NCBI RefSeq assembly: GCF_002556545.1 | Contig: NZ_CP022685.1 | Coordinates: 6,302,001 to 6,366,000 of the forward strand | Length of the DNA: 64,000 nucleotides | Direction of reading: 5' to 3' | From: Streptomyces formicae | GTDB lineage: Bacteria; Actinomycetota; Actinomycetes; Streptomycetales; Streptomycetaceae | Shown here: positions 1 through 7,987 of the stretch, piece after piece | How the letters are laid out: every line of letters begins with the position of its first letter | Numbering within the stretch: position 1 is the stretch's first letter | The notes under the pieces: generated by a model | What the model saw: only the letters and a program-made list of their open reading frames with translations | Databases searched by the model: none | Told to the model about the DNA's origin: nothing | Translations under genes and position numbers: made by a program

Positions 1-762
1 CCATGTTGATCTCGTCGAGGGCCTCGAGGCCGCCGAAGCCGGTGCGGTCGGCGGAGTCGCCGATGAACTGGCCGGTCTGGATCGGGGCGGCCGCGCCGTT
101 CGACGCGGGCACGGCGGGGGCGGGCGCGGCGGCGGGCGGCGCGAGCGTGACGGTCTGCGCGTCGGGCTTGGCCACCTGGCCACCGGCCGCGGCCTCTTCC
201 AGGACGATCGTCTTGGAGCGCTGCTTGACCTGCGTGACGACGTAGTTGCGGGCCGTCTTCTTCGAGCTGACGTCGAAGCTCTCGACGACCTTCTCGCCGT
301 CCTTGACGACCAGCTTGAAGCGGTCGGCGGCGCTCTCGCCCTCGCCGTCCTGCACCTCGACGGTCAGGGCCCCACCGGCGGCGGAACCGGCGGTGATCGC
401 CGCGACCGAGAAGCCGCCGAGCGCCACGGGGGTGCCCGCGGTCAGCTCCTTGGGGGCCTGCGCGGTGGCGGCTGCGGGCTGCTGCGGCTCGTCGGCGCCG
501 TGGCCGCCGACGCGCACGACGTACGCGGCGGAGCCGCCGTTGTTGAAGAAGCCGTAGACGGAGTGCGCCAGGTAGTACCCGTCCGTGAACTCGCCGAACG
601 CGGCCACGTACTGCGACCAGTTGGTCACCAGCGTCGGCTCGTTGAGCGGTCCGTGGGGCGCGAGACCGACGAAGGCCGCCACCGAGGTACCGACTCCCTC
701 GATGGGCCGCGAGCCGCTGGCGACTTCCTCGATGTAGACGCCGGGGGACAGGTAGTTGGGCA
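1..762 (-). CDS. Contractile tail sheath protein, N-terminal part (partial)
   Basis: The 254 residues visible begin MPNYLSPGVYIEEVASG and continue with a PIEGVGTSVAAFVG stretch, the standard start of phage and CIS tail-sheath proteins (linker arm, then first conserved domain). The sheath surrounds the inner tube and contracts to drive it through a membrane. After about residue 70 comes an Ala/Gly-rich, variable segment, as expected for the surface-exposed insertion of sheath proteins. The gene runs off the left edge, so the C-terminal domain is not seen. The ATG at 762-760 has a GGAG ribosome site about 9 nt upstream. It diverges from the SARP gene across a 580-bp gap. The cap and AAA+ genes on the same side show that this is a CIS and not a prophage remnant. 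Prophage origin cannot be fully excluded without the left flank. Confidence 0.88.
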
Positions 763-901
763 TGTTTCCGTTCTCTCCTCGCGATGACGGGATCCTGCGC
801 CGGCACGTCGGCCCGGGTGTGCCGGTTCCCCGTGGCCGCGGTCTGCTCCCGCTGGTCGTACGGTCTTCATACGACGATGTCCCAGGGCACGGCCGTGCAG
901 T

Positions 902-946
902 AGAGACGGACGGACGTCACCGAGGGCAGAGGCCACTGCCCGTTCG
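902..946. repeat. Imperfect direct repeat, copy 1
   Basis: The copy begins AGAGACGGACGGACGTC and ends CTGCCCGTTCG. It is matched by a second copy 162 bp downstream at about 85% identity by eye. Each copy contains a GGGCAG...CTGCCC inverted repeat with a 6-nt spacer. That symmetry suits either an operator or a short RNA hairpin. Confidence 0.7.
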
Positions 947-1063
947 GCCACCGCACGGGTCGGCCGATGGCTCGCGGCGGCTGGCGCGGCTCCTCGCGCG
1001 GGATCGGTCCGGTCGCGGTACGGACGCCCGTCCCGATGGTGCGGCGTCCGCGCGGCTGGCCAC

Positions 1064-1108
1064 AGAGGCGGACGGACGTCCCCGGGGGCAGGGCGGACTG
1101 CCCGTTCG
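1064..1108. repeat. Imperfect direct repeat, copy 2
   Basis: The copy begins AGAGGCGGACGGACGTC and ends CTGCCCGTTCG, matching the copy at 902-946. The internal GGGCAG/CTGCCC arms are conserved while the spacer between them differs (AGGCCA versus GGCGGA). Conserved arms with a variable spacer are a mark of a binding site or hairpin and less of a chance duplication. Confidence 0.7.
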
Positions 1109-1266
1109 ATCATGGACGACGGGCGGAACGCGCGGTCCGGCCGAATGTGACTCCTCGATGGCGCGTTTCCCTTGCCCTGTGGCTTGTTCCACGTCAATTG
1201 CTGGTCAACAAGGTCGGCAAGGTTCCTACGGGGTCCGGGTGACCCGGGGTACTGACGTAACGTTTG

Positions 1267-1297
1267 GTTCGTATGGCCAACCGCGGCCAGTACGAAC
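1267..1297. promoter_or_regulatory. Inverted repeat upstream of the SARP gene
   Basis: GTTCGTATGGCC faces GGCCAGTACGAAC across a 6-nt spacer; the arms pair over 12 positions with one bulged base. It lies 45 bp before the SARP start codon. It could be an operator for one of the locus regulators or a hairpin in the mRNA leader. The sequence alone does not decide. Confidence 0.5.
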
Positions 1298-1342
1298 GGG
1301 CACATTCGCGGTGCGTCACGGGGCAAGGGGTGCGGGCTGACA

Positions 1343-2683
1343 ATGCTGGGCGACGCGGACGGCGACCCGGGCCGGAACACGGAATCCGAAGCGGACGGGA
1401 ACGGTCCGGGCCGCTCGGGCGATCCGAGCGGCCCGGGGGAGGAGGCCGGTCCCGGCGGCCCACCGGAGCCCACCGACCCTGCCTCCCCCAGCCACACCCT
1501 GACCTTCCAGCTCCTCGGCCCCGTCCGCGCCTGGCGCGGCGGGAGGCAGTTGGCGCTCGGGTCGCCGCAGCAGCGGGCCATCCTCGCGGTGCTGCTCCTG
1601 AGCCACGGCCGCCCCGTGTCCGTGTCGGAGCTGGTGGACGCGTTGTGGGGCGAGGAGCCGCCGCCGCGTGCGGTCGGCACCCTGCGTACGTACGTCTCCC
1701 GGCTGCGCGCCCTCCTCGAACCCGACCGGCAGGCCAGGGGGCGTGCCAGCCTCCTCGTCTCGGCGGGCGGCGGCTACGCCCTGCGGGTGCCGCGCGGCGC
1801 GCTCGACGCGACCGGCCTCGAAGACCGCCTCACCGCCGCGCGCCGACTGCGCGGAGCCGGCCAGCACGCGGGTGCGTACGGAGAGCTGACCGCGGCCCTC
1901 GCCCTGTCGAACGGCACGCCGCTCGCCGGACTCCCGGGCCCCTACGCCGAGCGCCAGCGCGACCGGTTCACCGAACTCTCCGTCACCGCCCAGGAGGAAC
2001 TCTTCGCCTGCGCCCTGGAACTGGGCCGTTACTCGGAGGCCACCCCGCCGCTGCGCGCCTTCGCCGCCGAACACCCGCTGCGCGAACGCGCCCAGGCCCT
2101 GCTGATGCTGGCCCTGCGCCGCGGCGGCCGGCAGGCGGACGCCCTCGCGGTCTACGAGGCCACGCGCCACACCCTGGCCACTGAGCTCGGCGTCGACCCC
2201 GGCGCCGAACTCGCCACGCTCCACGAGGACCTCCTGAAGGGCGACGTGTTCCCGGCGCCGACGGCACCCGCGCAGCGCACGGGAACGGCGCGTCAGGTCC
2301 CGCCCCAGCGCGTCGGCGCGCAGCGCGCCAACGCCGCACGCCGCCTCTCCGAGACGGCCCGGGAGCGCGGCGAAGCGGACGGCAGGACGGAGACCCGCGG
2401 CACCGCCCAGGGGGCGCGCGCCCGCGACCGGCGCCCCGCGGCCGGTGTCACCGTCCGGCGCCCGATGTGCACCGAGGCCCCCGAACCCACCACCGCACCG
2501 GACGGCGGCACGCCCCTCACCGCGGCCCCCGAACGCGCCGCGGCCAGCCCCCGCACCCCCGTGCGGCCCGCCCCGTCCGCCCCGTCCGCCTCGGGCCAGC
2601 CCGAGACCCCGCCCCGCCGCCGCACCACCCCCGCCCCGGCGCGCACGCCCCAGCAGCCCGGCGCCGGGGGCCGACCCGCATGA
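1343..2683 (+). CDS. SARP-type (BTAD) transcriptional regulator
   Basis: This 446-residue protein has about 50 disordered acidic/Gly-Pro residues, then an OmpR-like winged-helix domain (TFQLLGPVRAWRGG, then LSHGRPVSVSELVDALWG and RTYVSRLRALLE), then a bacterial transcriptional activation domain ending near ATELGVDPGAELATLHEDLL at about residue 300. This is the DNA-binding half of Streptomyces antibiotic regulatory proteins such as AfsR. The last 150 residues are Pro/Arg/Ala-rich and look unstructured. The ATG at 1343 has AAGGGG 12 nt upstream. The stop overlaps the start of the NB-ARC-TPR gene in an ATGA, so the two are translationally coupled and probably act together, here likely on the neighbouring CIS genes (inference from position). 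Confidence 0.88.
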   Translation: MLGDADGDPGRNTESEADGNGPGRSGDPSGPGEEAGPGGPPEPTDPASPSHTLTFQLLGPVRAWRGGRQLALGSPQQRAILAVLLLSHGRPVSVSELVDALWGEEPPPRAVGTLRTYVSRLRALLEPDRQARGRASLLVSAGGGYALRVPRGALDATGLEDRLTAARRLRGAGQHAGAYGELTAALALSNGTPLAGLPGPYAERQRDRFTELSVTAQEELFACALELGRYSEATPPLRAFAAEHPLRERAQALLMLALRRGGRQADALAVYEATRHTLATELGVDPGAELATLHEDLLKGDVFPAPTAPAQRTGTARQVPPQRVGAQRANAARRLSETARERGEADGRTETRGTAQGARARDRRPAAGVTVRRPMCTEAPEPTTAPDGGTPLTAAPERAAASPRTPVRPAPSAPSASGQPETPPRRRTTPAPARTPQQPGAGGRPA

Positions 2684-4869
2684 TCCCCGTACCCGCCCAA
2701 CTCCCCCCTGACGTACCGGACTTCGCCGGCCGTCAGCGGGAATCCGGCGCCCTCCGCGAGGTCCTGCGCACCGCCGTCGACGGCAGCGCGATGGCCATGG
2801 CCGCGCTCACCGGACTCGGCGGCGTCGGCAAGACCGCCCTCGCGGTGCACGTCGCACACGCCGTGCGGGCGGAGTTCCCCGACGGACAGCTCTACGTGGA
2901 CCTGAGCGCCCCCGACCCCTCGCCCGACGGCAGCAGCGGCAGCGCCCTCGTCGGCTTCCTGCGCGCCCTCGGCGTACCCGAGAGCGCCGTGCCGGACGGG
3001 CTCGACCAGCAGACCGCGCTGTACCGCTCCCTGCTCGCGGGGCGCCGGGTCCTCGTACTCCTGGACAACGCGCGCGACACCGCCCAGGTCCGCCCGCTGC
3101 TGCCCGGCGCCCCGGGCTGCGCGGTCCTGGTGACCAGCCGCTCGCGCACCATCGCCCTGCCGGGTGTGCGCCTGATCGACGTCGACGTCATGGACGAGGC
3201 AGAGGCGCTCGGCCTGCTCTCCGCGATCGTCGGCCCCGAGCGGGTGTCCGCCGAACCGGCGGCCGCCGGGGAACTGGTCGCCGCCTGCGGCGGGCTGCCG
3301 CTCGCCGTCCGGATCGCCGCCGCCAGGCTCGCCGCGCGGCCCGGACGCTCCGTCGCCGACCTCGCGGCCCGGCTGCGCGACGAACGCCGCAGGCTGGACG
3401 AGCTGCGGGTGGCCGACCTCGGCGTCGAGGCCACCTTCCGGCTCGGCTACGAGGCGCTCGCCCCCGAACTCGCCCGCGCCTTCCGCGTCCTGTCGCTCTG
3501 CTACATGCCGTCGTTCTGCAGGGGCGCCGCCGCCGCCCTCCTCGACGTCAGCGAGGAGGAGGCGGAGACGACCGTGGAACGCCTGGTCGACGCGGGGCTC
3601 ATGGAGCTGCACGACGACGACCGCTACCGGTACCACGACCTGGTCAGGCTCTTCGCCGCCCGCCAGTGCGAGCGCCAGGAGAGCAGCACGGAACGCGCCG
3701 CGGCCCGGCTCCGCTTCCTCGACTACGTCCTCGCCACCGTCGTCACCGCGATCCGCCGTACGAAACCGCACAGCGTGCTCCCCGCGCTGCTGCACCAGCC
3801 CGCGTCCGACGGCAAGCACCTGCCCGACGCGGCCGCCGCGCACGACTGGCTGGTGGTCGCCCACACCCGGCTGTACGCGGCGGCGGAGAACGCGCTGCGC
3901 CACATACCCGACGCCGCGCCCGACACCACCCCGCCGCCCGGCCTGCGCCCCACCGTCGACCTGCTCACCGCCTGGTCCCACCTGGTGGCGGGCACCGCAC
4001 GCCACCGCGACCTCGAACCGCTCGCCGAACTGGCCCTGGAGACCGCGCGCCGACACGGCGACGACCTCTCAGGAGGCCGCGCCCTGCGCCTGCTCGGCAC
4101 CCTCCACTACGGCACCGAGACCTACGCGCGCGCCGAACGCCTCCTGCGCGAGAGCCTGCGCCTGGCCGAGTCCGCGGGCGACGCGCTCGTCGGCGCCGAG
4201 AGCAGCCACGAACTGGGCATCGTGCTCATGGGCATGGGTCGCGCCGAGGAAGCACTCGAACAACTCACGCGTGCCTACGACAGGTTCGGCACGCTCGACG
4301 GGCGCGGCGACCGGATCCAGATCCTGGCCCACCTGGTCCGCGCGTACGCCGCGCTCGGGCGGCACGCGGACGCGGACACCGCGCGGGCCGAGGCCCTCGG
4401 CCAGGCCCGCGCGTCGGGCAGTACGGGCACCCTGGCGCACGCGCTCTACCAGATCGGCTGCGCACTGCTCGCCGAAGGACGCACCGCCGAGGCCGCCGAA
4501 CGGCTGCGCGAGGCACAGCGGCTGCACCGCTGGTCGCGGTCCCCGCGCTGGGAGGCCCTGTGCTGGGCCCGCCTCGCCTCCTGCGAACTGGCCAAGGGCA
4601 GGACCGAGGAGGCCCTGGCCTGCGCGGACCAGGCCCTGACCATCGAGAGCGAACTCGGCGACGTGTTCTGCCGCGCCCTGGCCAAGGCCGCCCGCGGCAG
4701 GGCGCTGCTCGCGCGCGGCGACCTGGACGGCGCCCGCGCCGCCCTGCGCGGCGCCCACCGCGTGATGGACCGGCGCGGCGCCGTGGAGGCCACCGAAATC
4801 GCGGCCGTGCTCACCGAGTTGGATGCCCCGCGGGAACAGGGACGCAAGGGCAGCCCGGTCTGCCCCTGA
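2680..4869 (+). CDS. NB-ARC ATPase with TPR repeats (AfsR-like C-terminal half)
   Basis: The 729-residue product has an NB-ARC (STAND) nucleotide-binding domain: Walker A GLGGVGKT at residues 45-52, a Walker B region RRVLVLLDN, the VLVTSRSR sensor and the GLPLAV motif. Helical repeats that read as TPRs follow, from about residue 440 to near the end (for example RALRLLGTLHYGTETYARAERLL and HELGIVLMGMGRAEEALEQL). No DNA-binding domain is present. In AfsR the BTAD, NB-ARC and TPR parts are one chain; here the BTAD part is the preceding gene, overlapping by ATGA at 2680-2683. The ATG at 2680 follows from that overlap and from the domain start. It likely senses a signal through the TPRs and gates the SARP protein. 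A sequencing frameshift is less likely because a disordered Pro-rich tail precedes a clean stop/start overlap. Confidence 0.85.
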   Translation: MIPVPAQLPPDVPDFAGRQRESGALREVLRTAVDGSAMAMAALTGLGGVGKTALAVHVAHAVRAEFPDGQLYVDLSAPDPSPDGSSGSALVGFLRALGVPESAVPDGLDQQTALYRSLLAGRRVLVLLDNARDTAQVRPLLPGAPGCAVLVTSRSRTIALPGVRLIDVDVMDEAEALGLLSAIVGPERVSAEPAAAGELVAACGGLPLAVRIAAARLAARPGRSVADLAARLRDERRRLDELRVADLGVEATFRLGYEALAPELARAFRVLSLCYMPSFCRGAAAALLDVSEEEAETTVERLVDAGLMELHDDDRYRYHDLVRLFAARQCERQESSTERAAARLRFLDYVLATVVTAIRRTKPHSVLPALLHQPASDGKHLPDAAAAHDWLVVAHTRLYAAAENALRHIPDAAPDTTPPPGLRPTVDLLTAWSHLVAGTARHRDLEPLAELALETARRHGDDLSGGRALRLLGTLHYGTETYARAERLLRESLRLAESAGDALVGAESSHELGIVLMGMGRAEEALEQLTRAYDRFGTLDGRGDRIQILAHLVRAYAALGRHADADTARAEALGQARASGSTGTLAHALYQIGCALLAEGRTAEAAERLREAQRLHRWSRSPRWEALCWARLASCELAKGRTEEALACADQALTIESELGDVFCRALAKAARGRALLARGDLDGARAALRGAHRVMDRRGAVEATEIAAVLTELDAPREQGRKGSPVCP

Positions 4870-4909
4870 GGCGGCCCTTTCGTACAGGGAGTCGGCGCCC
4901 CTCGCCCTC

Positions 4910-4915
4910 TACCGT
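4910..4915 (+). promoter_or_regulatory. Candidate -10 element for a leaderless transcript
   Basis: TACCGT ends 7 nt before the ATG at 4923, the distance expected if transcription starts at the start codon. No ribosome site lies upstream of that ATG. The -35 region is not recognisable. Confidence 0.35.
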
Positions 4916-4922
4916 GCCCCAT

Positions 4923-6524
4923 ATGACGTGGTGGAACTCCCTGGACCCGGCCGCGGTGACCGTCGATCCTGGTGGGCGCGCCGCTGCGCGGCTTCGCGTA
5001 CGCAACACGGGAGACACCGTCGAGGAGTACCGCTTGTCGGTGCTCGGAGCGCCCGCGGGCTGGTCCCGCGTCGAACCCGACGTGCTGCGCCTGTACCCGG
5101 GCAGCGAGGGCACCGCGGAGATCTCCTTCGCACCGCCCCGCTCACCCGACGCACCGGCGGGCCCCACGCCGTACGGCATCCGTGTCGAACCCAGGGAACA
5201 CCCCGAGGCGCGCGACGTCGTCGAGGGCCAGGTCACCGTCACGCCGTTCGCCGAGGTGCGGGCCGAACTGCTGCCGCCCACCATCGTCGGACGCTTCCGC
5301 GGCCGGGGCTCCATCGCCGTGGACAACCTCGGCAACTCCCCGCTGACCGCGGCGCTCACCGTCCGCGACGACGCGGGACGGCTCTCCTTCGACCTCGACC
5401 CCGGCAGCGTCCAGATCGCCCCGGGCCGCGCCGCGTTCGCCCGCCTCACGGTGCGCCCCCAGCGGGTGCAGTGGACGGGCTCGGCCCAGCCGCACCCGCT
5501 GACCGTCTCCGTGCGCCGCTCCGGCGACGAGAGTGCCTACGAGGTGCCGGGCAGCTTCGACCAGCGTCCGGTCCTGCCGCGCTGGCTGCTCACCGCGGGC
5601 AGCGTCGTCGCGGCGCTCGCCGTGGCCTTCGTGGTGTGCTGGTTCTCCTTCTCGCCCAAGATCTCCGGCGGGGCCAGGGAGAACCAGGCCGCCGCCACCC
5701 CGAACTCCGCGCCGCAGGGCGGCGAGAAGGAGAAGCTCGACGACGCGCCGCCGCCCCCGAAGGACAAGGGCGGCGACGGCGGCGAGGGCGGTGTCGACGA
5801 GGTGTCCGACGGCTCCGGAGGCGGCTCGGGTTCGTCCTCCGGCGGCGGGGGCGGCGGCGGAGGCGGCGGAAGCGACGAGGGCGGTGGCTCCGGCGCGAAG
5901 AAGACCAAGCGCGGCGGTGGCGGCGCCAAGGTGGGACCCGCGTGGGGACGCGGCTACGAGAAGGACGTCGTCGTCGAGTACGCCCAGCGCCGCCTCGAGG
6001 CGCTCGGCTCCAAGAACAAGTGCCAGCTCACCGGCGACTGGTCGCCCGGCGTCATCGACGCCAACACCGAGGCCAGCCTGATCTGTTACCAGCGTGCCGT
6101 GATCCGCGACGGCGAGAGCACCGGCCACAACACGGCGCAGATCTTCGCCACCGACGAAGAGGGCACCCTCGGCCGGGCCACCCTCACCTCGCTGTGGGCC
6201 CAGGGCATCCGCCCCGACGACGTCCGCTCGGGAGCCGAGAACTGGCAGGTCATGCAGTTGCAGGCGGCGTTCTGGTGGGCCTCGCAGGCCGGTATCAGCG
6301 ACGACGACCTGGACCGCGACCGGGCCTACGCCCAGTACGGCGTCAGCTACTTCGAGAACGGTCGCAGGGCGCCGAAGACCGCCAGGTACAACAGCGGCAC
6401 GGCCCAGCACATCAAGGAGTACCAGAAGGCGGTCGGCCTGCCCGCCAGCGGTGTCGCGGACAGCGCCACCTTGCAGGCCATGGTCGGCGGAAGTGTGAAG
6501 AACCCCGGAGTAGTAGGGCGTTGA
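4923..6524 (+). CDS. CIS-associated membrane protein with peptidoglycan-binding-like C-terminus
   Basis: The 533 residues comprise a cytoplasmic N-terminal half (about 1-215) of two immunoglobulin-like beta domains of the COG1470/NEW3 kind (RVRNTGDTVEEYRL; DNLGNSPLTAAL), one membrane helix (about 221-243), a 100-residue Gly/Ser/Lys-rich linker, and a C-terminal domain with features of peptidoglycan-binding repeats (EYAQRRLEALG; HIKEYQKAVGLPASGVADSATLQAM). There is no signal peptide, so the N-terminus is predicted inside and the C-terminus outside. Streptomyces CIS loci encode a membrane protein (CisA, from memory of the literature) needed for CIS function, and this gene has the matching layout; equivalence is inference. 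The start is the ATG at 4923, with an in-frame GTG at 4914 as alternative; neither has a ribosome site. It shares its N-terminal plan with the next gene. Confidence 0.75.
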   Translation: MTWWNSLDPAAVTVDPGGRAAARLRVRNTGDTVEEYRLSVLGAPAGWSRVEPDVLRLYPGSEGTAEISFAPPRSPDAPAGPTPYGIRVEPREHPEARDVVEGQVTVTPFAEVRAELLPPTIVGRFRGRGSIAVDNLGNSPLTAALTVRDDAGRLSFDLDPGSVQIAPGRAAFARLTVRPQRVQWTGSAQPHPLTVSVRRSGDESAYEVPGSFDQRPVLPRWLLTAGSVVAALAVAFVVCWFSFSPKISGGARENQAAATPNSAPQGGEKEKLDDAPPPPKDKGGDGGEGGVDEVSDGSGGGSGSSSGGGGGGGGGGSDEGGGSGAKKTKRGGGGAKVGPAWGRGYEKDVVVEYAQRRLEALGSKNKCQLTGDWSPGVIDANTEASLICYQRAVIRDGESTGHNTAQIFATDEEGTLGRATLTSLWAQGIRPDDVRSGAENWQVMQLQAAFWWASQAGISDDDLDRDRAYAQYGVSYFENGRRAPKTARYNSGTAQHIKEYQKAVGLPASGVADSATLQAMVGGSVKNPGVVGR

Positions 6525-7906
6525 GCTATATGTGGAGCGCACTGGAACCTACGGCGACCACCGTGGAGCCCGGCTCCGTGGCGAAGGTGCGCCTGCGGAT
6601 CCGCAACACAGGTGACACGGTCGAGGAGTACCGGCTGCACATGGTGGGAGCGGTGGCCGGCTGGTCCCGCGTCCAGCCGGACGTGCTGCGCCTGTACCCC
6701 GGTGCCGAGGGCACCGCCGAGATCGAGATCGCCCCGCCCAGAACCTCGGACGCCCAGGCGGGCCCGACGCCGTTCGGCGTCCGGGTGCAGCCGCGCGAGG
6801 CCCCCGAGGCCGTCAACGTGGTCGAGGGCCAGGTGACGGTGGGCCCGTTCACCGAGCTCCGTTCGGAGCTCGTGCCCTCGGTCGTCCGGGGCCGGATGCG
6901 CGCCAAGGCCGCGATCGCCGTGGACAACCTCGGCAACCAGCCGCTGACCGCCTCCTTCTCGGGACGCGAGAACGGCGAGGAGCTGGAGGTCGTCTCCGAA
7001 CCCGGCTCCGTCCAGGTCTCCCCGGGCCGGGCCGCCTTCGCGGACCTCGGGATCAAGCCGGGCGCGGTGAGCTGGATCGGCGGCACCCGCAAGCACCCCT
7101 TCACCGTCTCCGTGCTGCGGGCGGGCGTGCCCGAGCCGGTCGAGCTGCGCGGCACCTACGTCCAGCCGTCGGTGATCCCGCGCTGGGTGGCGGCCGTCGG
7201 CTCGGTCGTCCTGGCGCTCGCCATCGCGTTCGCGGTGGTGTGGTTCCAGCACAAGCCCGCCTTCTCCACGCAGGCCAAGGAGAAGGTCGAGCAGCAGAAG
7301 CCGCTGCCGCAGAACGACGAGATGAAGCCCGCGCCCAAGCCCAAGCCCTCCGAGAAGGAGGAGGAGAAGGAGCCCGAGAAGCCGGAGACCGGTGGCGGCG
7401 GGGGAGACTCCAAGCCGGGCGGCGGCGGTGGCGGCGGCGGGGAAGAGAAGCCCAAGGGCCCCAAGACGCACACCATCCGCAGCGTCGAGGGCAGCGGCTG
7501 GTACCTGGAGGTCGTGAAGGGCGGACAGGACGACGGCACGTACGTCGGACAGAACCCCAACCTCACGGACAAGTTCGGCAAGAACCAGGACTGGATCCTG
7601 CACCACTACCCCGAGTCCGACACCTACGCCCTGGAGCCCGCGAGCGCCCCCGGCACGGTGATGGACCAGAAGGTCAACACCAACATCGTCCAGATCGTCC
7701 ACGCGGCACCGGAGAACATCAAGACCGGCCGCCTCGGCGACAACCAGAAGTGGAAGCTGGAGAAGCGCCCGGACGGCAAGACGCGGATCGTCGCCGTCGG
7801 CTCCGGTGAGTGCCTGGTCGACATGCAGAACGACACGAGCGCGGTCACGTGGAAGTGCGACGACCGCAACAGCATGGGCTGGACGATCGAGGGCTGGCCC
7901 GAGTAG
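6521..7906 (+). CDS. CIS-associated membrane protein with lectin-like C-terminus (paralogue of the preceding gene)
   Basis: The 461-residue protein is collinear with its neighbour through residue 243: the same beta domains, DTVEEYRL, DVLRLYPG and EGQVTV motifs, and a membrane helix at 222-243 after PRW. The outer part differs: a Lys/Pro/Glu then Gly-rich linker, then a roughly 140-residue domain with QDW/QKW-type turns (GKNQDWILHHYPESDTYALEP; NQKWKLEKRPDGKTRIV) that looks like a ricin-B or beta-trefoil carbohydrate-binding module. The TTG start at 6521 overlaps the upstream stop as TTGA and has GGAG 10 nt before it; an ATG at 6530 is the alternative. The pair are probably co-translated. The gene faces the AAA+ gene across a strong hairpin. 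A function as envelope anchor or sensor for the CIS is inferred. Confidence 0.72.
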   Translation: MSYMWSALEPTATTVEPGSVAKVRLRIRNTGDTVEEYRLHMVGAVAGWSRVQPDVLRLYPGAEGTAEIEIAPPRTSDAQAGPTPFGVRVQPREAPEAVNVVEGQVTVGPFTELRSELVPSVVRGRMRAKAAIAVDNLGNQPLTASFSGRENGEELEVVSEPGSVQVSPGRAAFADLGIKPGAVSWIGGTRKHPFTVSVLRAGVPEPVELRGTYVQPSVIPRWVAAVGSVVLALAIAFAVVWFQHKPAFSTQAKEKVEQQKPLPQNDEMKPAPKPKPSEKEEEKEPEKPETGGGGGDSKPGGGGGGGGEEKPKGPKTHTIRSVEGSGWYLEVVKGGQDDGTYVGQNPNLTDKFGKNQDWILHHYPESDTYALEPASAPGTVMDQKVNTNIVQIVHAAPENIKTGRLGDNQKWKLEKRPDGKTRIVAVGSGECLVDMQNDTSAVTWKCDDRNSMGWTIEGWPE

Positions 7907-7916
7907 AGCGCGCGGC

Positions 7917-7966
7917 ACGTACGGGAGAGGGCGGCACGCTCAGGCGTGCCGCCCTCTCCCGTACGT
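7917..7966. terminator. Bidirectional terminator hairpin
   Basis: Arms at 7917-7938 and 7945-7966 form 22 perfect base pairs with a 6-nt loop (CTCAGG). It lies between the convergent ends of the lectin-type membrane protein and the AAA+ gene. There is no strong T-tract, as is usual for Streptomyces terminators. Confidence 0.9.
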
Positions 7967-7987
7967 CTTACGCCGCTGTCCGGCAGG

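Larger units (their letters stand above)
763..1342. promoter_or_regulatory. Divergent intergenic control region of the CIS locus
   Basis: These 580 bases separate the divergent sheath and SARP genes. I see no convincing gene: the open frames here are GC-rich shadows without ribosome sites. The region contains two copies of a roughly 45-bp imperfect direct repeat and an inverted repeat close to the SARP start. No clear -35/-10 pair could be assigned. It presumably holds promoters and operators for both directions. Confidence 0.5.

Noticed and set aside
756..1340. Open frame of 194 codons on the plus strand between sheath and SARP genes
   Set aside because: Its start lies at the sheath ribosome site, the composition is Arg/Gly-rich noise, and it spans both non-coding repeats.
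625..1680. Minus-strand open frame of 351 codons crossing the sheath and SARP genes
   Set aside because: It overlaps two well-supported genes and reads as a GC shadow with no recognisable domain.
2640..2690. Frameshift joining the SARP and NB-ARC genes into one AfsR
   Set aside because: A clean ATGA stop/start overlap and a Pro-rich tail are present and no homopolymer slip site is evident. Kept as a finding to check, not called as a pseudogene.
2293..4056. Minus-strand open frame of 587 codons over the NB-ARC gene
   Set aside because: Gly/Val/Glu/Arg-rich shadow of a high-GC gene; the plus-strand product has clear Walker motifs.
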